From NCBI GenBank assembly GCA_000472185.1, contig AVDB01000004.1, positions 1 to 64,000 of the forward strand: a stretch of DNA of 64,000 nt, written 5' to 3'. Below the pieces are notes generated by a model, which was not told the origin of the DNA, did not search any database, and worked only from the letters and a program-made list of their open reading frames with translations. Below, piece after piece: positions 24,207-34,388 of this stretch (its first letter is position 1; every line of letters begins with the position of its first letter). Made by a program: the position numbers and the translations under genes. The stretch comes from Rhodobacteraceae bacterium HIMB11. Its GTDB lineage: Bacteria > Pseudomonadota > Alphaproteobacteria > Rhodobacterales > Rhodobacteraceae.

Positions 24207-25999
24207 CATATCCGTCACTGCGCACACCGCTTCGTCCGCTTAGCCGTATCTTACCTGCCCGCGAACGCGGGGAAAATACGGATGTGATCGAACGGGAAAA
24301 TATCCGTGCGCGGCATGAGGCCGAAAAAGAGGCCGTGCGCCAACGCGCCCAAGGGCGTTTGTTGGTTTTGGGGATTGTGTTCATTTGCTTGTACAGCGTT
24401 ATTGCGATCCGTGTTGGCACGCTTTCGTCAAGCGAACCGGTTGAACCACGCGCCCAAAATGCGGGCGCATCCATTATCGCGCAACGCGCCGACATTGTGG
24501 ATCGCAAGGGGCGGATCTTGGCGACCAATTTGGAAACCCATTCGCTTTATGTTGAAACCGCGCATCTGATTGATCCGCAACAAACGGCCCAAGAGCTTGC
24601 AATTATCTTCCCAGATTTGAAATCCGAAAAACTGGTCAAAGATTTCACAGGGGATCGCAAGTTCCTATGGATCAAGAAAAAGATCAGCCCTGAACAAATG
24701 CAGGCTGTTTATGATATCGGTGATCCGGGATTGCGGTTTGGCCCGCGCGAAATGCGCCTCTACCCCAATGGCAAACTTGCCGCGCATGTTTTGGGTGGGG
24801 CCAGTTTTGGGAAAGAGGGGGTTCAGGCCGCCGAATTGGTGGGCGTGGCAGGGGTTGAAAAAACCTTTGATACCCGCCTGCGTGATCCAAAAATGTCTGG
24901 ACAACCCCTTGAACTCTCTTTGGATTTGTCGGTGCAGTCCGCGGTTGAACAGGTGCTTTATGGTGGGATGAAATTGCTGAGTGCACGGGGTGCGGCGGCA
25001 ATATTGATCGATGTACACACGGGCGAAGTTGTTTCAATTGCATCACTGCCTGATTTTGATCCAAACCATCGTCCGCGTCCCCCTGTTCAGGGACAGGCGG
25101 CCGATAGCCCCCTGTTTAATCGCGCGGTTCAGGGGGTTTATGAGCTGGGCTCAACCTTTAAAATTTTTGCGGTAGCGCAGGCCATGGATATGGGGCTTTT
25201 GAACCCAACGACGGTCATGAATACCCAAGGCCCAATTCGTTGGGGCAAATTCAAAATCCGCGATTATCACGATTATGGCGCCAAATTACCGGTTTGGGAG
25301 GTGATCACAAAATCATCTAACATCGGCACGGCACGTATTGCGCAGATGATTGGTGCGGAAGAACAGCAAAAGTTTTTGACCAATTTGGGCATGACCGACC
25401 CGATCAAATTTGAAATGATCGAGGCAAGCGGGGGCAAACCGCTCTTGCCCAAAAAGTGGTCAGAACTCTCTGCCATGACAATTTCTTATGGCCACGGCTT
25501 GTCGGCAACACCCATGCATCTGGCGGTTGGCTATGCGGCGATTGCCAATGGCGGTCTGCGGATTCAACCCAGTCTGCTAAAGGGCGGGGCGGGGGCCGAA
25601 CCTGTGCGTGTGATGTCGGCAGCTTCGGCGGCAAACTCGGTAAAAATGTTGCGCGGTGTCGTGACCGATGGCACCGCATCCATGGGCGAAGTTACGGGGT
25701 ATGCCGTTGCGGGTAAAACGGGGACCGCAGATAAACCCAGTGCTCAAGGGCGCTATGAGAAGGATAAGGTGATTGCCACCTTTGCCTCAATCTTCCCGGC
25801 ACATGATCCCAAATACGTCTTGGTCGTCACCTTGGATGAACCAGAGGATACAGCAGGCAGCGAAGCACGGCGCACAGCCGGGTGGACGGCCGTTCCCGTT
25901 GCCGCCGAAATCATCCGTCGGATTGCGCCGCTAATGGGCCTTCGACCAGAGATTGAAGCCGGTGATTTAGGTGATATAACGCAAGTGTCTTGGGACTAG
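24203..25999 (+). CDS. ftsI: Peptidoglycan D,D-transpeptidase FtsI (PBP3)
   Basis: A 598-residue class B penicillin-binding protein that crosslinks septal peptidoglycan. A cytoplasmic N-terminus of about 45 residues precedes a membrane helix near residues 50-68 (RLLVLGIVFICLYSVIAIRV). The dimerisation domain includes RADIVDRKGRILATNLETHSLY. The transpeptidase domain has Ser317-x-x-Lys320 (GSTFK), a Ser-Ser-Asn motif (TKSSNIGT), and Lys505-Thr-Gly (GKTGTADK). The gene overlaps ftsL by four bases and is followed by murE after 24 bases. Confidence 0.96.
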   Translation: MTYPSLRTPLRPLSRILPARERGENTDVIERENIRARHEAEKEAVRQRAQGRLLVLGIVFICLYSVIAIRVGTLSSSEPVEPRAQNAGASIIAQRADIVDRKGRILATNLETHSLYVETAHLIDPQQTAQELAIIFPDLKSEKLVKDFTGDRKFLWIKKKISPEQMQAVYDIGDPGLRFGPREMRLYPNGKLAAHVLGGASFGKEGVQAAELVGVAGVEKTFDTRLRDPKMSGQPLELSLDLSVQSAVEQVLYGGMKLLSARGAAAILIDVHTGEVVSIASLPDFDPNHRPRPPVQGQAADSPLFNRAVQGVYELGSTFKIFAVAQAMDMGLLNPTTVMNTQGPIRWGKFKIRDYHDYGAKLPVWEVITKSSNIGTARIAQMIGAEEQQKFLTNLGMTDPIKFEMIEASGGKPLLPKKWSELSAMTISYGHGLSATPMHLAVGYAAIANGGLRIQPSLLKGGAGAEPVRVMSAASAANSVKMLRGVVTDGTASMGEVTGYAVAGKTGTADKPSAQGRYEKDKVIATFASIFPAHDPKYVLVVTLDEPEDTAGSEARRTAGWTAVPVAAEIIRRIAPLMGLRPEIEAGDLGDITQVSWD

Positions 26000-26023
26000 C
26001 CGCGACAGGGGATTTCAAATCAT

Positions 26024-27508
26024 ATGGCCAAACACACGGTAACACTGCAAAGCCTTGGGTTGGCCCTTGATGCACAAGGTCAGATTGAAATTACCGGCCT
26101 TGCGCTGGACAATCGTTACGTCAAAGCAGGAGATTTGTTTGCGGCACTGCCGGGCAATGCCGTGCATGGCGCCCGATTTGCGCAGGCCGCGATCGATGCA
26201 GGTGCGGTTGCGGTGCTCACAGATGCGGCGGGAATGGCCGAGATTTCGGGGATTGATCCTGCGAAAATTGTCATTGCCCATGATGTGCGCGCATCTTTTG
26301 CACGTGCGGCTGCGCTGTTTTACGGAGGACAGCCGAAAACCATGGTCGCTGTGACAGGGACCAATGGCAAAACCTCTATCAGCAGCTTTTGTCGCCAAAT
26401 TTGGACCGAATTGGAAAAACAGGCGGTTAACATCGGCACAACAGGTGTCGAAGGCGCCTTTACCACGCCCTTGCGGCACACAACACCCGATACCCTAACC
26501 CTGCATCGCGTGTTGGCCGAGGCGAAATCCGCAGGCATCACCCATGCCGCGATGGAGGCATCCTCGCACGGGTTGGATCAACGGCGCTTGGATGGTGTCC
26601 GCATCAAGGCGGCGGGATTTGCGAATTTTACCCAAGACCACTTGGATTATCACAAAACATTCGATGCCTATTTTCAGGCCAAGGCGGGGCTGTTTGATCG
26701 CGTGCTGCCCGATGAGGGATACGCTGTCATCAACATTGATGACCCTGCATTGGACACATTTGCCGATCAGCTGATTGCACGGGGCACATTTACGATCCGG
26801 ATAGGCCGTGACGCCCGCGCCGACCTGCGGATCGAGGGGGCGCGTTTTGACGGATTGGGTCAGGATGTGCGTTTCGCCTATCAGGGAAAAACCTATCAAA
26901 AACGCTTGAATCTCATCGGTGGGTTTCAGGCGGGCAATGTTTTGATGGCCGCACTTTTGGTGATTGCGGCGGGCGAAGACCCCGCACATGTCTTTGACAC
27001 GCTGGAACATCTGGAAACAGTGCGTGGGCGCATGCAATTTGCCGCGGCGCGTGAAAATGGGGCGTCGGTTTATGTGGATTATGCCCATACCCCAGATGCC
27101 GTTAAAACAGCACTACAAGCGTTTCGCCCACATGTGATGGGACGCATGATTGCGATTATCGGAGCGGGTGGCGATCGTGATGCCACGAAACGCCCCCTCA
27201 TGGCGGCTAAGGCGGTGGCAAACGCCGATTTTGTGATTGTCAGCGACGACAATCCGCGCAGTGAAGATCCCGCAACAATCCGTCAAATGGTCATGGCGGG
27301 GGCAAAGGGTGCGCAACATATCCTTGAAATCGGTGATCGGGCCGAGGCGATCTTGCGTGCCGTTGATATGCTGGGTGCAGGGGATGGTTTGATCATCACG
27401 GGCAAGGGGCATGAAACGGGCCAGATTATCGGGGATGATGTTCTGCCATTCGATGATGTTGAGCAGGCCTCTGTCGCAGTACAGACTTTGGATGGGATGA
27501 TGTCATGA
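26024..27508 (+). CDS. murE: UDP-N-acetylmuramoyl-L-alanyl-D-glutamate--2,6-diaminopimelate ligase
   Basis: A 494-residue Mur ligase adding meso-diaminopimelate to UDP-MurNAc-L-Ala-D-Glu. The ATP loop GTNGKTS contains Lys116, the central domain has the carbamylated-Lys region and NFTQDHLDYHKT, and DNPR at residues 409-412 is the meso-DAP recognition motif, which excludes the lysine-adding type. It lies between ftsI and murF, overlapping murF by four bases (ATGA). Confidence 0.97.
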   Translation: MAKHTVTLQSLGLALDAQGQIEITGLALDNRYVKAGDLFAALPGNAVHGARFAQAAIDAGAVAVLTDAAGMAEISGIDPAKIVIAHDVRASFARAAALFYGGQPKTMVAVTGTNGKTSISSFCRQIWTELEKQAVNIGTTGVEGAFTTPLRHTTPDTLTLHRVLAEAKSAGITHAAMEASSHGLDQRRLDGVRIKAAGFANFTQDHLDYHKTFDAYFQAKAGLFDRVLPDEGYAVINIDDPALDTFADQLIARGTFTIRIGRDARADLRIEGARFDGLGQDVRFAYQGKTYQKRLNLIGGFQAGNVLMAALLVIAAGEDPAHVFDTLEHLETVRGRMQFAAARENGASVYVDYAHTPDAVKTALQAFRPHVMGRMIAIIGAGGDRDATKRPLMAAKAVANADFVIVSDDNPRSEDPATIRQMVMAGAKGAQHILEIGDRAEAILRAVDMLGAGDGLIITGKGHETGQIIGDDVLPFDDVEQASVAVQTLDGMMS

Positions 27509-28896
27509 CACTATGGAGCGCTGAGCAGGCGGCCTTGGCCACAGGTGGACAGGCAGTGGGGGATTGGGCCGTCACGGGCGTGTCCATCGACACACGAACC
27601 CTGCAAACAGGTGATTTATTTGTTGCGCTAAAGGCTGCGCGGGATGGTCACGATTTTGTCGCGAATGCCTTGGCCGCTGGTGCGGGTGCCGCATTGGTGT
27701 CGCGCGTTCCCGATGGGGTGGATGATACCGCACCCCTGTTGATCGTACCAGATGTTCAAGCAGCGCTTGAGGATTTGGGTCACGCCGCGCGGGCGCGCAC
27801 AAAGGCCAAAGTGATCGCGGTGACGGGATCGGTTGGAAAAACATCCACGAAAGAGATGCTGCGCCACATGCTGGGCGCATGCGGGAAAACCCATGCTTCG
27901 GTCGCCAGTTACAACAACCACTGGGGCGTTCCCCTTACACTTGCGCGGATGCCAGCGGACACGGAATTCGCCGTGATTGAAATCGGAATGAACCATCCCG
28001 GTGAAATTGCGCCCCTTGCCAAAATGGCGGCTCCCGATGCTACAATGGTCACCACCGTGGCAGAGGTGCATTTAGAGGCCTTTGATGACATCACCGGCAT
28101 CGCGCAGGAAAAGGCCTCAATCATTGATGGTTTGGTGCCAAATGGCGTTGCGATCATGAATGCGGATACCCCCTGTACCAAGGTAATTGAAACTTACACA
28201 AAGGATGTAACGACTCGTTGGTTTGGGGCAGCGGCAGATGACGCTTCGCTTTCGGATGTCCAGGTTAAGGGCGCAGAAACGCATGTCGTGTTGCAGGTAG
28301 AGGGCACAACATATCCCGTGACGATTGCCTCTGCGGGACGCCATTTTGCGATGAATGCGCTGGGTGCATTACTGGCCGTTGGGTATTTGGGGGCAGATCG
28401 CAGAACTGCGGCAACAGGTTTGGCCGCGTGGAATCCTGTGGGCGGGCGCGGGGCGCGTCAAACACTGAACATCGACGGCGGCACGCTTGATCTGATCGAT
28501 GATGCCTATAACGCAAACCCAACCTCGCTGCGCGCCGCGATGCAAGTACTGGCAGAGGCCGACACCTCCAGAAAAATCGCCTTTTTGGGCGATATGAAAG
28601 AGTTGGGCGAAAAGGAACACGACTTTCACCGTGAGGTCGCGAAATGGCCCTGCACACATGCCATTGACATCATTCACACTGTGGGTCCGTTGATGCAATC
28701 ACTGCACGATGTGTTGCCCAACGGAAAACGCGGGCAGCATTTTGAGGACAGTGCCGCCATGGCCGCGCATGCCGCGCATTTGGTTCAGGCGGGCGATGCC
28801 GTGTTGTTAAAGGCATCGCTCAGCACGAATATGCGCAAAGTTGTTGACGCACTCCAAGAATTAGGTCATCCGCCCATGGACAACAAAGGACCCTAA
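27505..28896 (+). CDS. murF: UDP-N-acetylmuramoyl-tripeptide--D-alanyl-D-alanine ligase
   Basis: A 463-residue Mur ligase that adds D-Ala-D-Ala to the tripeptide precursor. The N-terminal domain has [17 protein letters not shown], the ATP loop is [12 protein letters not shown], and later come [20 protein letters not shown] and LGDMKELG, all characteristic of MurF. Start overlaps murE; mraY follows after two bases. Confidence 0.96.
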   Translation: MTLWSAEQAALATGGQAVGDWAVTGVSIDTRTLQTGDLFVALKAARDGHDFVANALAAGAGAALVSRVPDGVDDTAPLLIVPDVQAALEDLGHAARARTKAKVIAVTGSVGKTSTKEMLRHMLGACGKTHASVASYNNHWGVPLTLARMPADTEFAVIEIGMNHPGEIAPLAKMAAPDATMVTTVAEVHLEAFDDITGIAQEKASIIDGLVPNGVAIMNADTPCTKVIETYTKDVTTRWFGAAADDASLSDVQVKGAETHVVLQVEGTTYPVTIASAGRHFAMNALGALLAVGYLGADRRTAATGLAAWNPVGGRGARQTLNIDGGTLDLIDDAYNANPTSLRAAMQVLAEADTSRKIAFLGDMKELGEKEHDFHREVAKWPCTHAIDIIHTVGPLMQSLHDVLPNGKRGQHFEDSAAMAAHAAHLVQAGDAVLLKASLSTNMRKVVDALQELGHPPMDNKGP

Positions 28897-28898
28897 CG

Positions 28899-29981
28899 AT
28901 GCTCTATCTTCTCACGGCGCTTTCTGATGGCGGTGATTTCTTTAACCTCTTTCGCTACATCACGTTCCGTGCGGGGGGTGCCTTTTTCACTGCGCTGTTT
29001 TTTGGGTTTATCTTTGGTCGACCACTGATTAACGTTTTGCTCCGCAAACAGGGCAAGGGTCAACCCATCCGCGACGATGGTCCCGAGGGCCATTTTATCA
29101 AAGCGGGGACACCAACAATGGGCGGTCTGCTGATCCTATCTGCATTGATGACAGCAACATTGCTGTGGGCACGTTTGGATAATGTGTTCGTCTGGGTTGT
29201 TTTGCTGGTCACTGTATCCTTTGGGTTGATCGGATTTGCAGATGATTATGCAAAGGTCAGTAAACAAAATACCGCGGGCGTTTCGGGGAAAGTGCGCCTT
29301 GGATTGGGTTTTTTGATTGCGGCGCTTGCCGCTTGGGCTTGCGCATGGGCGCACCCGACAGATTTGCAAAATCAACTGGCCCTGCCTGTGTTTAAGGATA
29401 CGCTGATCAATCTTGGGTTCCTATATATTCCCTTTGCGATGGTGGTGATTGTCGGGTCTGCCAATGCGGTGAATTTAACGGATGGTTTGGACGGATTGGC
29501 AATTATGCCATCCATGATTGCAGCGGGTGCATTGGGTGTTATCGCCTATGCCGTGGGGCGTGTGGATTTCACTCAATATTTGGATGTTCACTATGTTCCT
29601 GGCACGGGTGAAATCCTGATTTTCTGTTCTGCACTGATTGGCGGCGGCCTTGGGTTTTTGTGGTATAATGCACCCCCCGCGGCGGTGTTCATGGGGGATA
29701 CTGGATCGCTGGCGCTTGGTGGGGCATTGGGCGCGATTGCGGTTGCCACCAAACACGAAATCGTCTGGGCCATCATTGGCGGTTTGTTCGTGGTAGAGGC
29801 GCTTTCTGTCATTATCCAAGTGCTCTATTTCAAACGCACAGGAAAGCGTGTTTTCCTAATGGCACCGATCCATCACCATTTCGAAAAAAAGGGATGGGCC
29901 GAACCCCAAATCGTGATCCGTTTCTGGATCATCGCGCTGATTTTGGCGATGATCGGTATGGCCACGCTAAAGGTCAGATAA
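28899..29981 (+). CDS. mraY: Phospho-N-acetylmuramoyl-pentapeptide-transferase MraY
   Basis: A 360-residue polytopic membrane enzyme that transfers phospho-MurNAc-pentapeptide to undecaprenyl phosphate to make lipid I. About ten hydrophobic helices are visible. Catalytic and signature segments are [15 protein letters not shown] with the Asp-Asp pair, [22 protein letters not shown] and [10 protein letters not shown]. Length is normal. Its position between murF and murD is canonical. Confidence 0.97.
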   Translation: MLYLLTALSDGGDFFNLFRYITFRAGGAFFTALFFGFIFGRPLINVLLRKQGKGQPIRDDGPEGHFIKAGTPTMGGLLILSALMTATLLWARLDNVFVWVVLLVTVSFGLIGFADDYAKVSKQNTAGVSGKVRLGLGFLIAALAAWACAWAHPTDLQNQLALPVFKDTLINLGFLYIPFAMVVIVGSANAVNLTDGLDGLAIMPSMIAAGALGVIAYAVGRVDFTQYLDVHYVPGTGEILIFCSALIGGGLGFLWYNAPPAAVFMGDTGSLALGGALGAIAVATKHEIVWAIIGGLFVVEALSVIIQVLYFKRTGKRVFLMAPIHHHFEKKGWAEPQIVIRFWIIALILAMIGMATLKVR

Positions 29982-29991
29982 GGAGCCTGAC

Positions 29992-31389
29992 GTGATCGCA
30001 ATAGGTGGTTTAACAGGTCAACGATACGCGGTCCTTGGGCTGGGGCGTTCGGGGCTTGCCGTGGCGCGGGCCTTGGCGGCGGGTGGTGTGGATGTTGTTG
30101 TTTGGGACGACAACGAACAGGCGCGCGCAAGTGCCGAGGAAGAGGACCTAGAGGTTCAGGACCTGCACCGCGCAGATTGGGCCACGATTGATTGCCTGAT
30201 CACCTCACCTGGTATCCCACATCTTTATCCCAAACCACATCCCATCATCGCCGCCGCACTGCAGGCGGGTGTGATTTTGGACAATGACATTGGCTTGTTT
30301 TTCCAATCCTTTGCGCAGTCGGGGTGGCTTGAATTTGATCAGGAACCCAAAGTTGTCACGGTCACAGGATCAAACGGAAAATCCACCACATCCGCCCTGA
30401 TCCACCATGTTTTAAAGGCCTCTGGCCGTCCAACCCAACTGGCGGGAAACATCGGGCTTGGCGTCTTTGACCTTGATCCCGCGCATGATGGCGAGGTCAT
30501 TGTTTTAGAGCTTTCCAGCTACCAAACCGAGCTGGCGCGATCCCTGACGCCGGACGTGGCGGTGTGGACGAATATCTCTGCGGATCACTTGGATCGGCAT
30601 GGAGGGATGGGGGGCTATGTGGCGGCCAAACGGCGCCTTTTTATTGAGGGGGGACCAGACCGCGCCGTCATTGGTGTGGATGAGGTTGAGGGGCAGTTTT
30701 TGGCCAATCAATTGTCCCAAGCGCGCGTGGATGATCGGGTCATACGCATCAGTGCGGGACAAAAACTGGACGGCCCTGGATGGTATGTTTTTGCGCGAAA
30801 AGGGTTTTTGTCGGAATACCGTAAAACGCGCCAAGTCGCCTCAATCGATCTGCGCAATATTGCGGGTTTGCCCGGTGCACATAACCACCAAAACGCCTGC
30901 GCGGCATATGGGGCATTGCGCACTCTTGGCCTTGCCCCCCGCGTGATTGAAGAGGGGTTTAAATCCTTTGCAGGTCTGGCGCATCGTTCGCAATTTGTGC
31001 GTGAGATAAATGGGGTGCGCTATATCAACGACAGCAAGGCCACCAATATTGATGCCGCAGCCAAGGCCTTGGGCGCCTTCAAAAACGTTCGCTGGATCTG
31101 CGGCGGCCTGATGAAAGAGGGGGGCGTTGACGCGCTTCAGGACATCGCCAAAACATCCGTGAAAAAGGCCTATGTCATCGGACGAGAGGCCGCAGAATTC
31201 GCCCGCCAAATCGGCGTGACAGCCGAGGTTTGCACAACCATGCAGGCGGCTGTTCAGGCGGCGGCACGGGACGCAGAAACAGGGGACACAGTGCTGCTTG
31301 CCCCTGCGGCGGCAAGCTTTGATCAATACGACAATTTCGAACTCAGGGGTCAGGATTTCATCGAAATCACCCACGCCATTTCCCCTTGA
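29992..31389 (+). CDS. murD: UDP-N-acetylmuramoyl-L-alanine--D-glutamate ligase
   Basis: A 465-residue Mur ligase that adds D-glutamate. The N-terminal Rossmann domain starts [17 protein letters not shown], the ATP loop is [13 protein letters not shown], and [23 protein letters not shown] and SPAAASFDQ-like [13 protein letters not shown] follow. Start is GTG at 29992 after AAGGAGCCTGAC. It ends the first part of the dcw cluster before two small open frames and an opposite-strand flavoprotein gene. Confidence 0.96.
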   Translation: MIAIGGLTGQRYAVLGLGRSGLAVARALAAGGVDVVVWDDNEQARASAEEEDLEVQDLHRADWATIDCLITSPGIPHLYPKPHPIIAAALQAGVILDNDIGLFFQSFAQSGWLEFDQEPKVVTVTGSNGKSTTSALIHHVLKASGRPTQLAGNIGLGVFDLDPAHDGEVIVLELSSYQTELARSLTPDVAVWTNISADHLDRHGGMGGYVAAKRRLFIEGGPDRAVIGVDEVEGQFLANQLSQARVDDRVIRISAGQKLDGPGWYVFARKGFLSEYRKTRQVASIDLRNIAGLPGAHNHQNACAAYGALRTLGLAPRVIEEGFKSFAGLAHRSQFVREINGVRYINDSKATNIDAAAKALGAFKNVRWICGGLMKEGGVDALQDIAKTSVKKAYVIGREAAEFARQIGVTAEVCTTMQAAVQAAARDAETGDTVLLAPAAASFDQYDNFELRGQDFIEITHAISP

Positions 31390-31487
31390 TTTTCCCAAAT
31401 CCTAACGTCAGTAGCACATCTGTAAGGTGTCGGTTTCACGTCGGTGCGCAGCGCGCGCCGCCTTTAATGGATGTTAAGGGAATTTTT

Positions 31488-31697
31488 ATGGATTATTTTG
31501 CGGATAACTGGATTGGAATTCTGGGTCTGTTCATCGCGGCGGTCGGTGTCTGGGTGACGTGGCACCGAAAATCTGCAGCGCCCAAAACAGGCGCACATCA
31601 AACCATGGTAAATACACGCGGTAGCAAACAGGTGGCGCAAACACCAAACGCGCGACAGGACATGCGGGACACGACAGACTCTGAACAACAGGGTTAG
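31488..31697 (+). CDS. Small single-span membrane protein, unrecognised
   Basis: A 69-residue open frame starting at an ATG with AAGGGA seven bases ahead. The N-terminal part has one membrane helix at about residues 6-24 (DNWIGILGLFIAAVGVWVTW), and the rest is polar, rich in Gln, Thr and Ala. It lies 98 bases after murD on the same strand. I recognise no family. Position in the cluster suggests a conserved accessory protein or a recent arrival, and an in-frame ATG at 31467 would add seven residues. Coding status is likely but not certain. Confidence 0.55.
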   Translation: MDYFADNWIGILGLFIAAVGVWVTWHRKSAAPKTGAHQTMVNTRGSKQVAQTPNARQDMRDTTDSEQQG

Positions 31698-31702
31698 GCG
31701 TC

Positions 31703-31849
31703 ATGGCGGATCAAACCAAACAATCCATCTTGTCGGGTCAGGGGAATACCCAAATTATTGGTGTTCCTTATGGCGAGTTCATCGCTGAAATATGGCGAAG
31801 GGATGCGGAAAGCGCCTCCCGTTTTGCCGAAGGGAAACCTACGGTTTGA
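31703..31849 (+). CDS. Possible small protein of 48 residues
   Basis: An open frame starts five bases after the preceding stop codon and encodes a polar, hydrophilic peptide beginning MADQTKQSILSGQGNTQIIG. The ribosome site is weak. It could be a small gene co-transcribed with the membrane protein, or a leftover of a longer gene. No family is recognised. Confidence 0.3.
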   Translation: MADQTKQSILSGQGNTQIIGVPYGEFIAEIWRRDAESASRFAEGKPTV

Positions 31850-31867
31850 CGGGGGAGGTCGGCGCTT

Positions 31868-31885
31868 GCCAATCTGACGATTGGC
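31868..31885. repeat. Palindromic repeat, copy 1
   Basis: GCCAATC-TGAC-GATTGGC followed by TGGG is a perfect 7-bp hairpin. A nearly identical element lies at 36905-36924 in another gap of the dcw cluster. It may be a small dispersed repeat. Confidence 0.5.
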
Positions 31886-31913
31886 TGGGCAAAATTGTGC
31901 GTTTGGTGCTTCG

Positions 31914-33089
31914 TTAATCCGCCATAATATCACGGGCGGCGGCCATGCCGCTGCTCCAGGCCCATTGGAAGTTATAGCCGCCCAGCCAGCCTGTGACATC
32001 CATCGCCTCACCCACGATGTACAATCCCTGAACCCGTTTGGACATCATGGATTTTGACGACACGTCTTGGGTTGCGATGCCGCCCAATGTAACCTCGGCC
32101 GTGCGGTACCCCTCGGACCCGCTGGGGCGGAGGGACCAGTTTTGCAATTTATCAAACAGGGCGCTCAGCCGTGCATCGGACCAATCGGCCAGATTGCCCG
32201 TTAAATCTAAGTCCCGCGCCAAATGATCGACCAGCCGCGCGGGCAGGTGGGTGGCCAGTTCGGTTTTGAAATTGCGCCGACCGCTGATTTGGCGTTGATC
32301 GCGCAGGGCGGTCATGGTGGTGCCATCGGGGGTTAGGTTTAGGGTGATGTCGGCCCCTTCGGCCCAATAGCTGCTGATTTGCAGGATGGCTGGACCTGAC
32401 AGGCCGCGGTGCGTGAACAACATCGCCTCGTCAAATACGCCTTCGCCCGCCTGCGCCCGAACGGGGAGCGAGACGCCCGAAATTTCCGCAAACCGTCCAT
32501 CGGAAAACGTAAACGGCACAAGTGCGGGGCGCGTTTCGGTGACTCGCATCCCGAATTGTGTTGCAATGTCATAGGCAAAGCCCGTGGCCCCCATTTTCGG
32601 AATGGATTTGCCGCCCGTGGCAAGGACTAGATTTTTGCAGGTTAGGGTTTCGGCGCGCTCCCCCTTGACGATGTCCAAGGTAAAGATGCCGTTTTCATGG
32701 CGCACCGCCGTCACAGAGGTTTTCAACCAAAGCTCTGCCCCCGCGCCTTCCATCAAATCGCGCAGCATGGCGATGATATCCTTGGCCGAGGTATCGCAAA
32801 ACAACTGACCCAAGGTTTTTTCGTGATAGGGGATATCGTAGCGCTGCACCAAATCAATGAAATTCCATTGGGTATAGCGCGCCAATGCGGATTTCGCGAA
32901 ATGGGTGTTTTCGGACAAGAAATTTTCAGCGCTGGCGTAGATATTCGTGAAATTACACCGCCCGCCGCCTGAAATGCGGATTTTTTCACCCGCGGCCTTT
33001 GCGTGATCGATGACCAGCGCATCCCGTACATGGGCCGCGCACATCATGCCCGCCGCCCCCGCGCCAATTATGATGGTTTCAAATCGCAT
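31914..33089 (-). CDS. NAD(P)/FAD-dependent oxidoreductase, HI0933/YhiN family
   Basis: A 391-residue flavoprotein of the HI0933 (BaiN/YhiN) family of unclear function. The FAD loop GAGAAGMMCA is at the N-terminus, followed by GEKIRISGGGRCNFTN, the family signature, then LVLATGGKSIPKMGATGFAYDIA, and near the end QGLYIVGEAMDVTGWLGGYN for flavin binding. The ATG at 33089 is preceded by GAGGGGG. It is transcribed against the dcw cluster, lying between murD and ftsW, so ftsW probably needs its own promoter in the 135 bases upstream. Enzymatic substrate unknown. Confidence 0.9.
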   Translation of the reverse strand: MRFETIIIGAGAAGMMCAAHVRDALVIDHAKAAGEKIRISGGGRCNFTNIYASAENFLSENTHFAKSALARYTQWNFIDLVQRYDIPYHEKTLGQLFCDTSAKDIIAMLRDLMEGAGAELWLKTSVTAVRHENGIFTLDIVKGERAETLTCKNLVLATGGKSIPKMGATGFAYDIATQFGMRVTETRPALVPFTFSDGRFAEISGVSLPVRAQAGEGVFDEAMLFTHRGLSGPAILQISSYWAEGADITLNLTPDGTTMTALRDQRQISGRRNFKTELATHLPARLVDHLARDLDLTGNLADWSDARLSALFDKLQNWSLRPSGSEGYRTAEVTLGGIATQDVSSKSMMSKRVQGLYIVGEAMDVTGWLGGYNFQWAWSSGMAAARDIMAD

Positions 33090-33224
33090 GTCCCCCTCGT
33101 GGCGGTTTTCAACCCAATTGGCAAGAGGGATGCATTTTATCTGGCCAGAGGGGGCAAAATTCGGTATCAATATGATAACGATCCCAAAAATGGGACATGT
33201 CAGAGGCAGTAAAAGGCAAAACCC

Positions 33225-34388
33225 ATGACTGAGATGGTCTATGGTTCCGTCCCCGTATCCAAGGGGGAACCCATTCTTCCCAAATGGTGGCGCACCGTTG
33301 ATAAATGGACATTGATGTCCGTTATGTTATTGTTTTCAATCGGCATTTTGCTGGGTCTTGCAGCCTCGCCTCCCTTGGCAGAGAAAAACGGATTTGCACC
33401 GTTCCACTATGTGCAGCGACAGGCGGTGTTTGGGGGCATGGCCCTTATTGCAATGTTTGTCACATCCATGATGTCGCCCATATTGGTGCGCCGTTTGGCG
33501 GTGCTTGGGTTTGTCGCGGCCTTTATCGCGGTCGCCCTGCTGCCTGTCTTTGGCACTGATTTTGGCAAAGGGGCGGTGCGTTGGTATGCGCTGGGCTTTG
33601 CCTCGCTTCAGCCTTCTGAATTCTTAAAACCCGGGTTTGTGGTGGTCAGCGCATGGATGTTGGCCGCCGCCCAGGAAATCAATGGTCCCCCTGGGCGCAT
33701 GTATTCGTTTATCTTGGCGATGTGCATCGCTGTGATGCTGGCCCTGCAGCCCGATTTTGGTCAAGCGTGTTTGGTGTTGTTTGCCTGGGGTGTGATGTAT
33801 TTCGTGGCGGGTGCGCCGATCCTTTTGTTGATGGGCATGGCGGGGCTGGTCGTTTTTGGCGGCACGCTCGCCTATCAGTATTCTGAACACTTTGCCCGCC
33901 GCATTGATGGGTTTTTGTCCCCTGATGTCGATCCGCGCACACAATTAGGATATGCCACAAACGCGATCCAAGAGGGTGGGTTTTTCGGCGTTGGTGTTGG
34001 TGAGGGGCAGGTGAAATGGTCCCTGCCTGATGCGCATACGGATTTCATCATTGCTGTCGCAGCCGAGGAATATGGCTTTGTTTTGGTGGCAATCATTATC
34101 GCAATTTATGCTAGCATTGTTTTGGTGTCCCTGTCACGCCTGATGCGGGAACGCGATACGTTCATCCGACTGGCAGGTGCGGGTTTGGCCTGTTCCTTTG
34201 GTGTACAGGCGGTGATCAACATAGGGGTTGCGGTGCGTCTGCTCCCTGCGAAGGGAATGACATTGCCCTTTATCAGTTACGGCGGATCTTCGCTGATTGC
34301 GGGGGGCATCGCGCTTGGAATGTTGCTTGCATTTACACGCGCGCGCCCTCAAAAGAACATAGCAGATGTAATTAACGGATATCGATAA
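33225..34388 (+). CDS. ftsW: Peptidoglycan glycosyltransferase FtsW
   Basis: A 387-residue SEDS-family membrane protein with about ten helices. It polymerises lipid II at the septum with FtsI. Visible SEDS features are [46 protein letters not shown] with the catalytic Asp, and the C-terminal [26 protein letters not shown]. It restarts the dcw cluster after the opposite-strand flavoprotein. The stop overlaps the murG start (TAATG). Confidence 0.96.
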   Translation: MTEMVYGSVPVSKGEPILPKWWRTVDKWTLMSVMLLFSIGILLGLAASPPLAEKNGFAPFHYVQRQAVFGGMALIAMFVTSMMSPILVRRLAVLGFVAAFIAVALLPVFGTDFGKGAVRWYALGFASLQPSEFLKPGFVVVSAWMLAAAQEINGPPGRMYSFILAMCIAVMLALQPDFGQACLVLFAWGVMYFVAGAPILLLMGMAGLVVFGGTLAYQYSEHFARRIDGFLSPDVDPRTQLGYATNAIQEGGFFGVGVGEGQVKWSLPDAHTDFIIAVAAEEYGFVLVAIIIAIYASIVLVSLSRLMRERDTFIRLAGAGLACSFGVQAVINIGVAVRLLPAKGMTLPFISYGGSSLIAGGIALGMLLAFTRARPQKNIADVINGYR

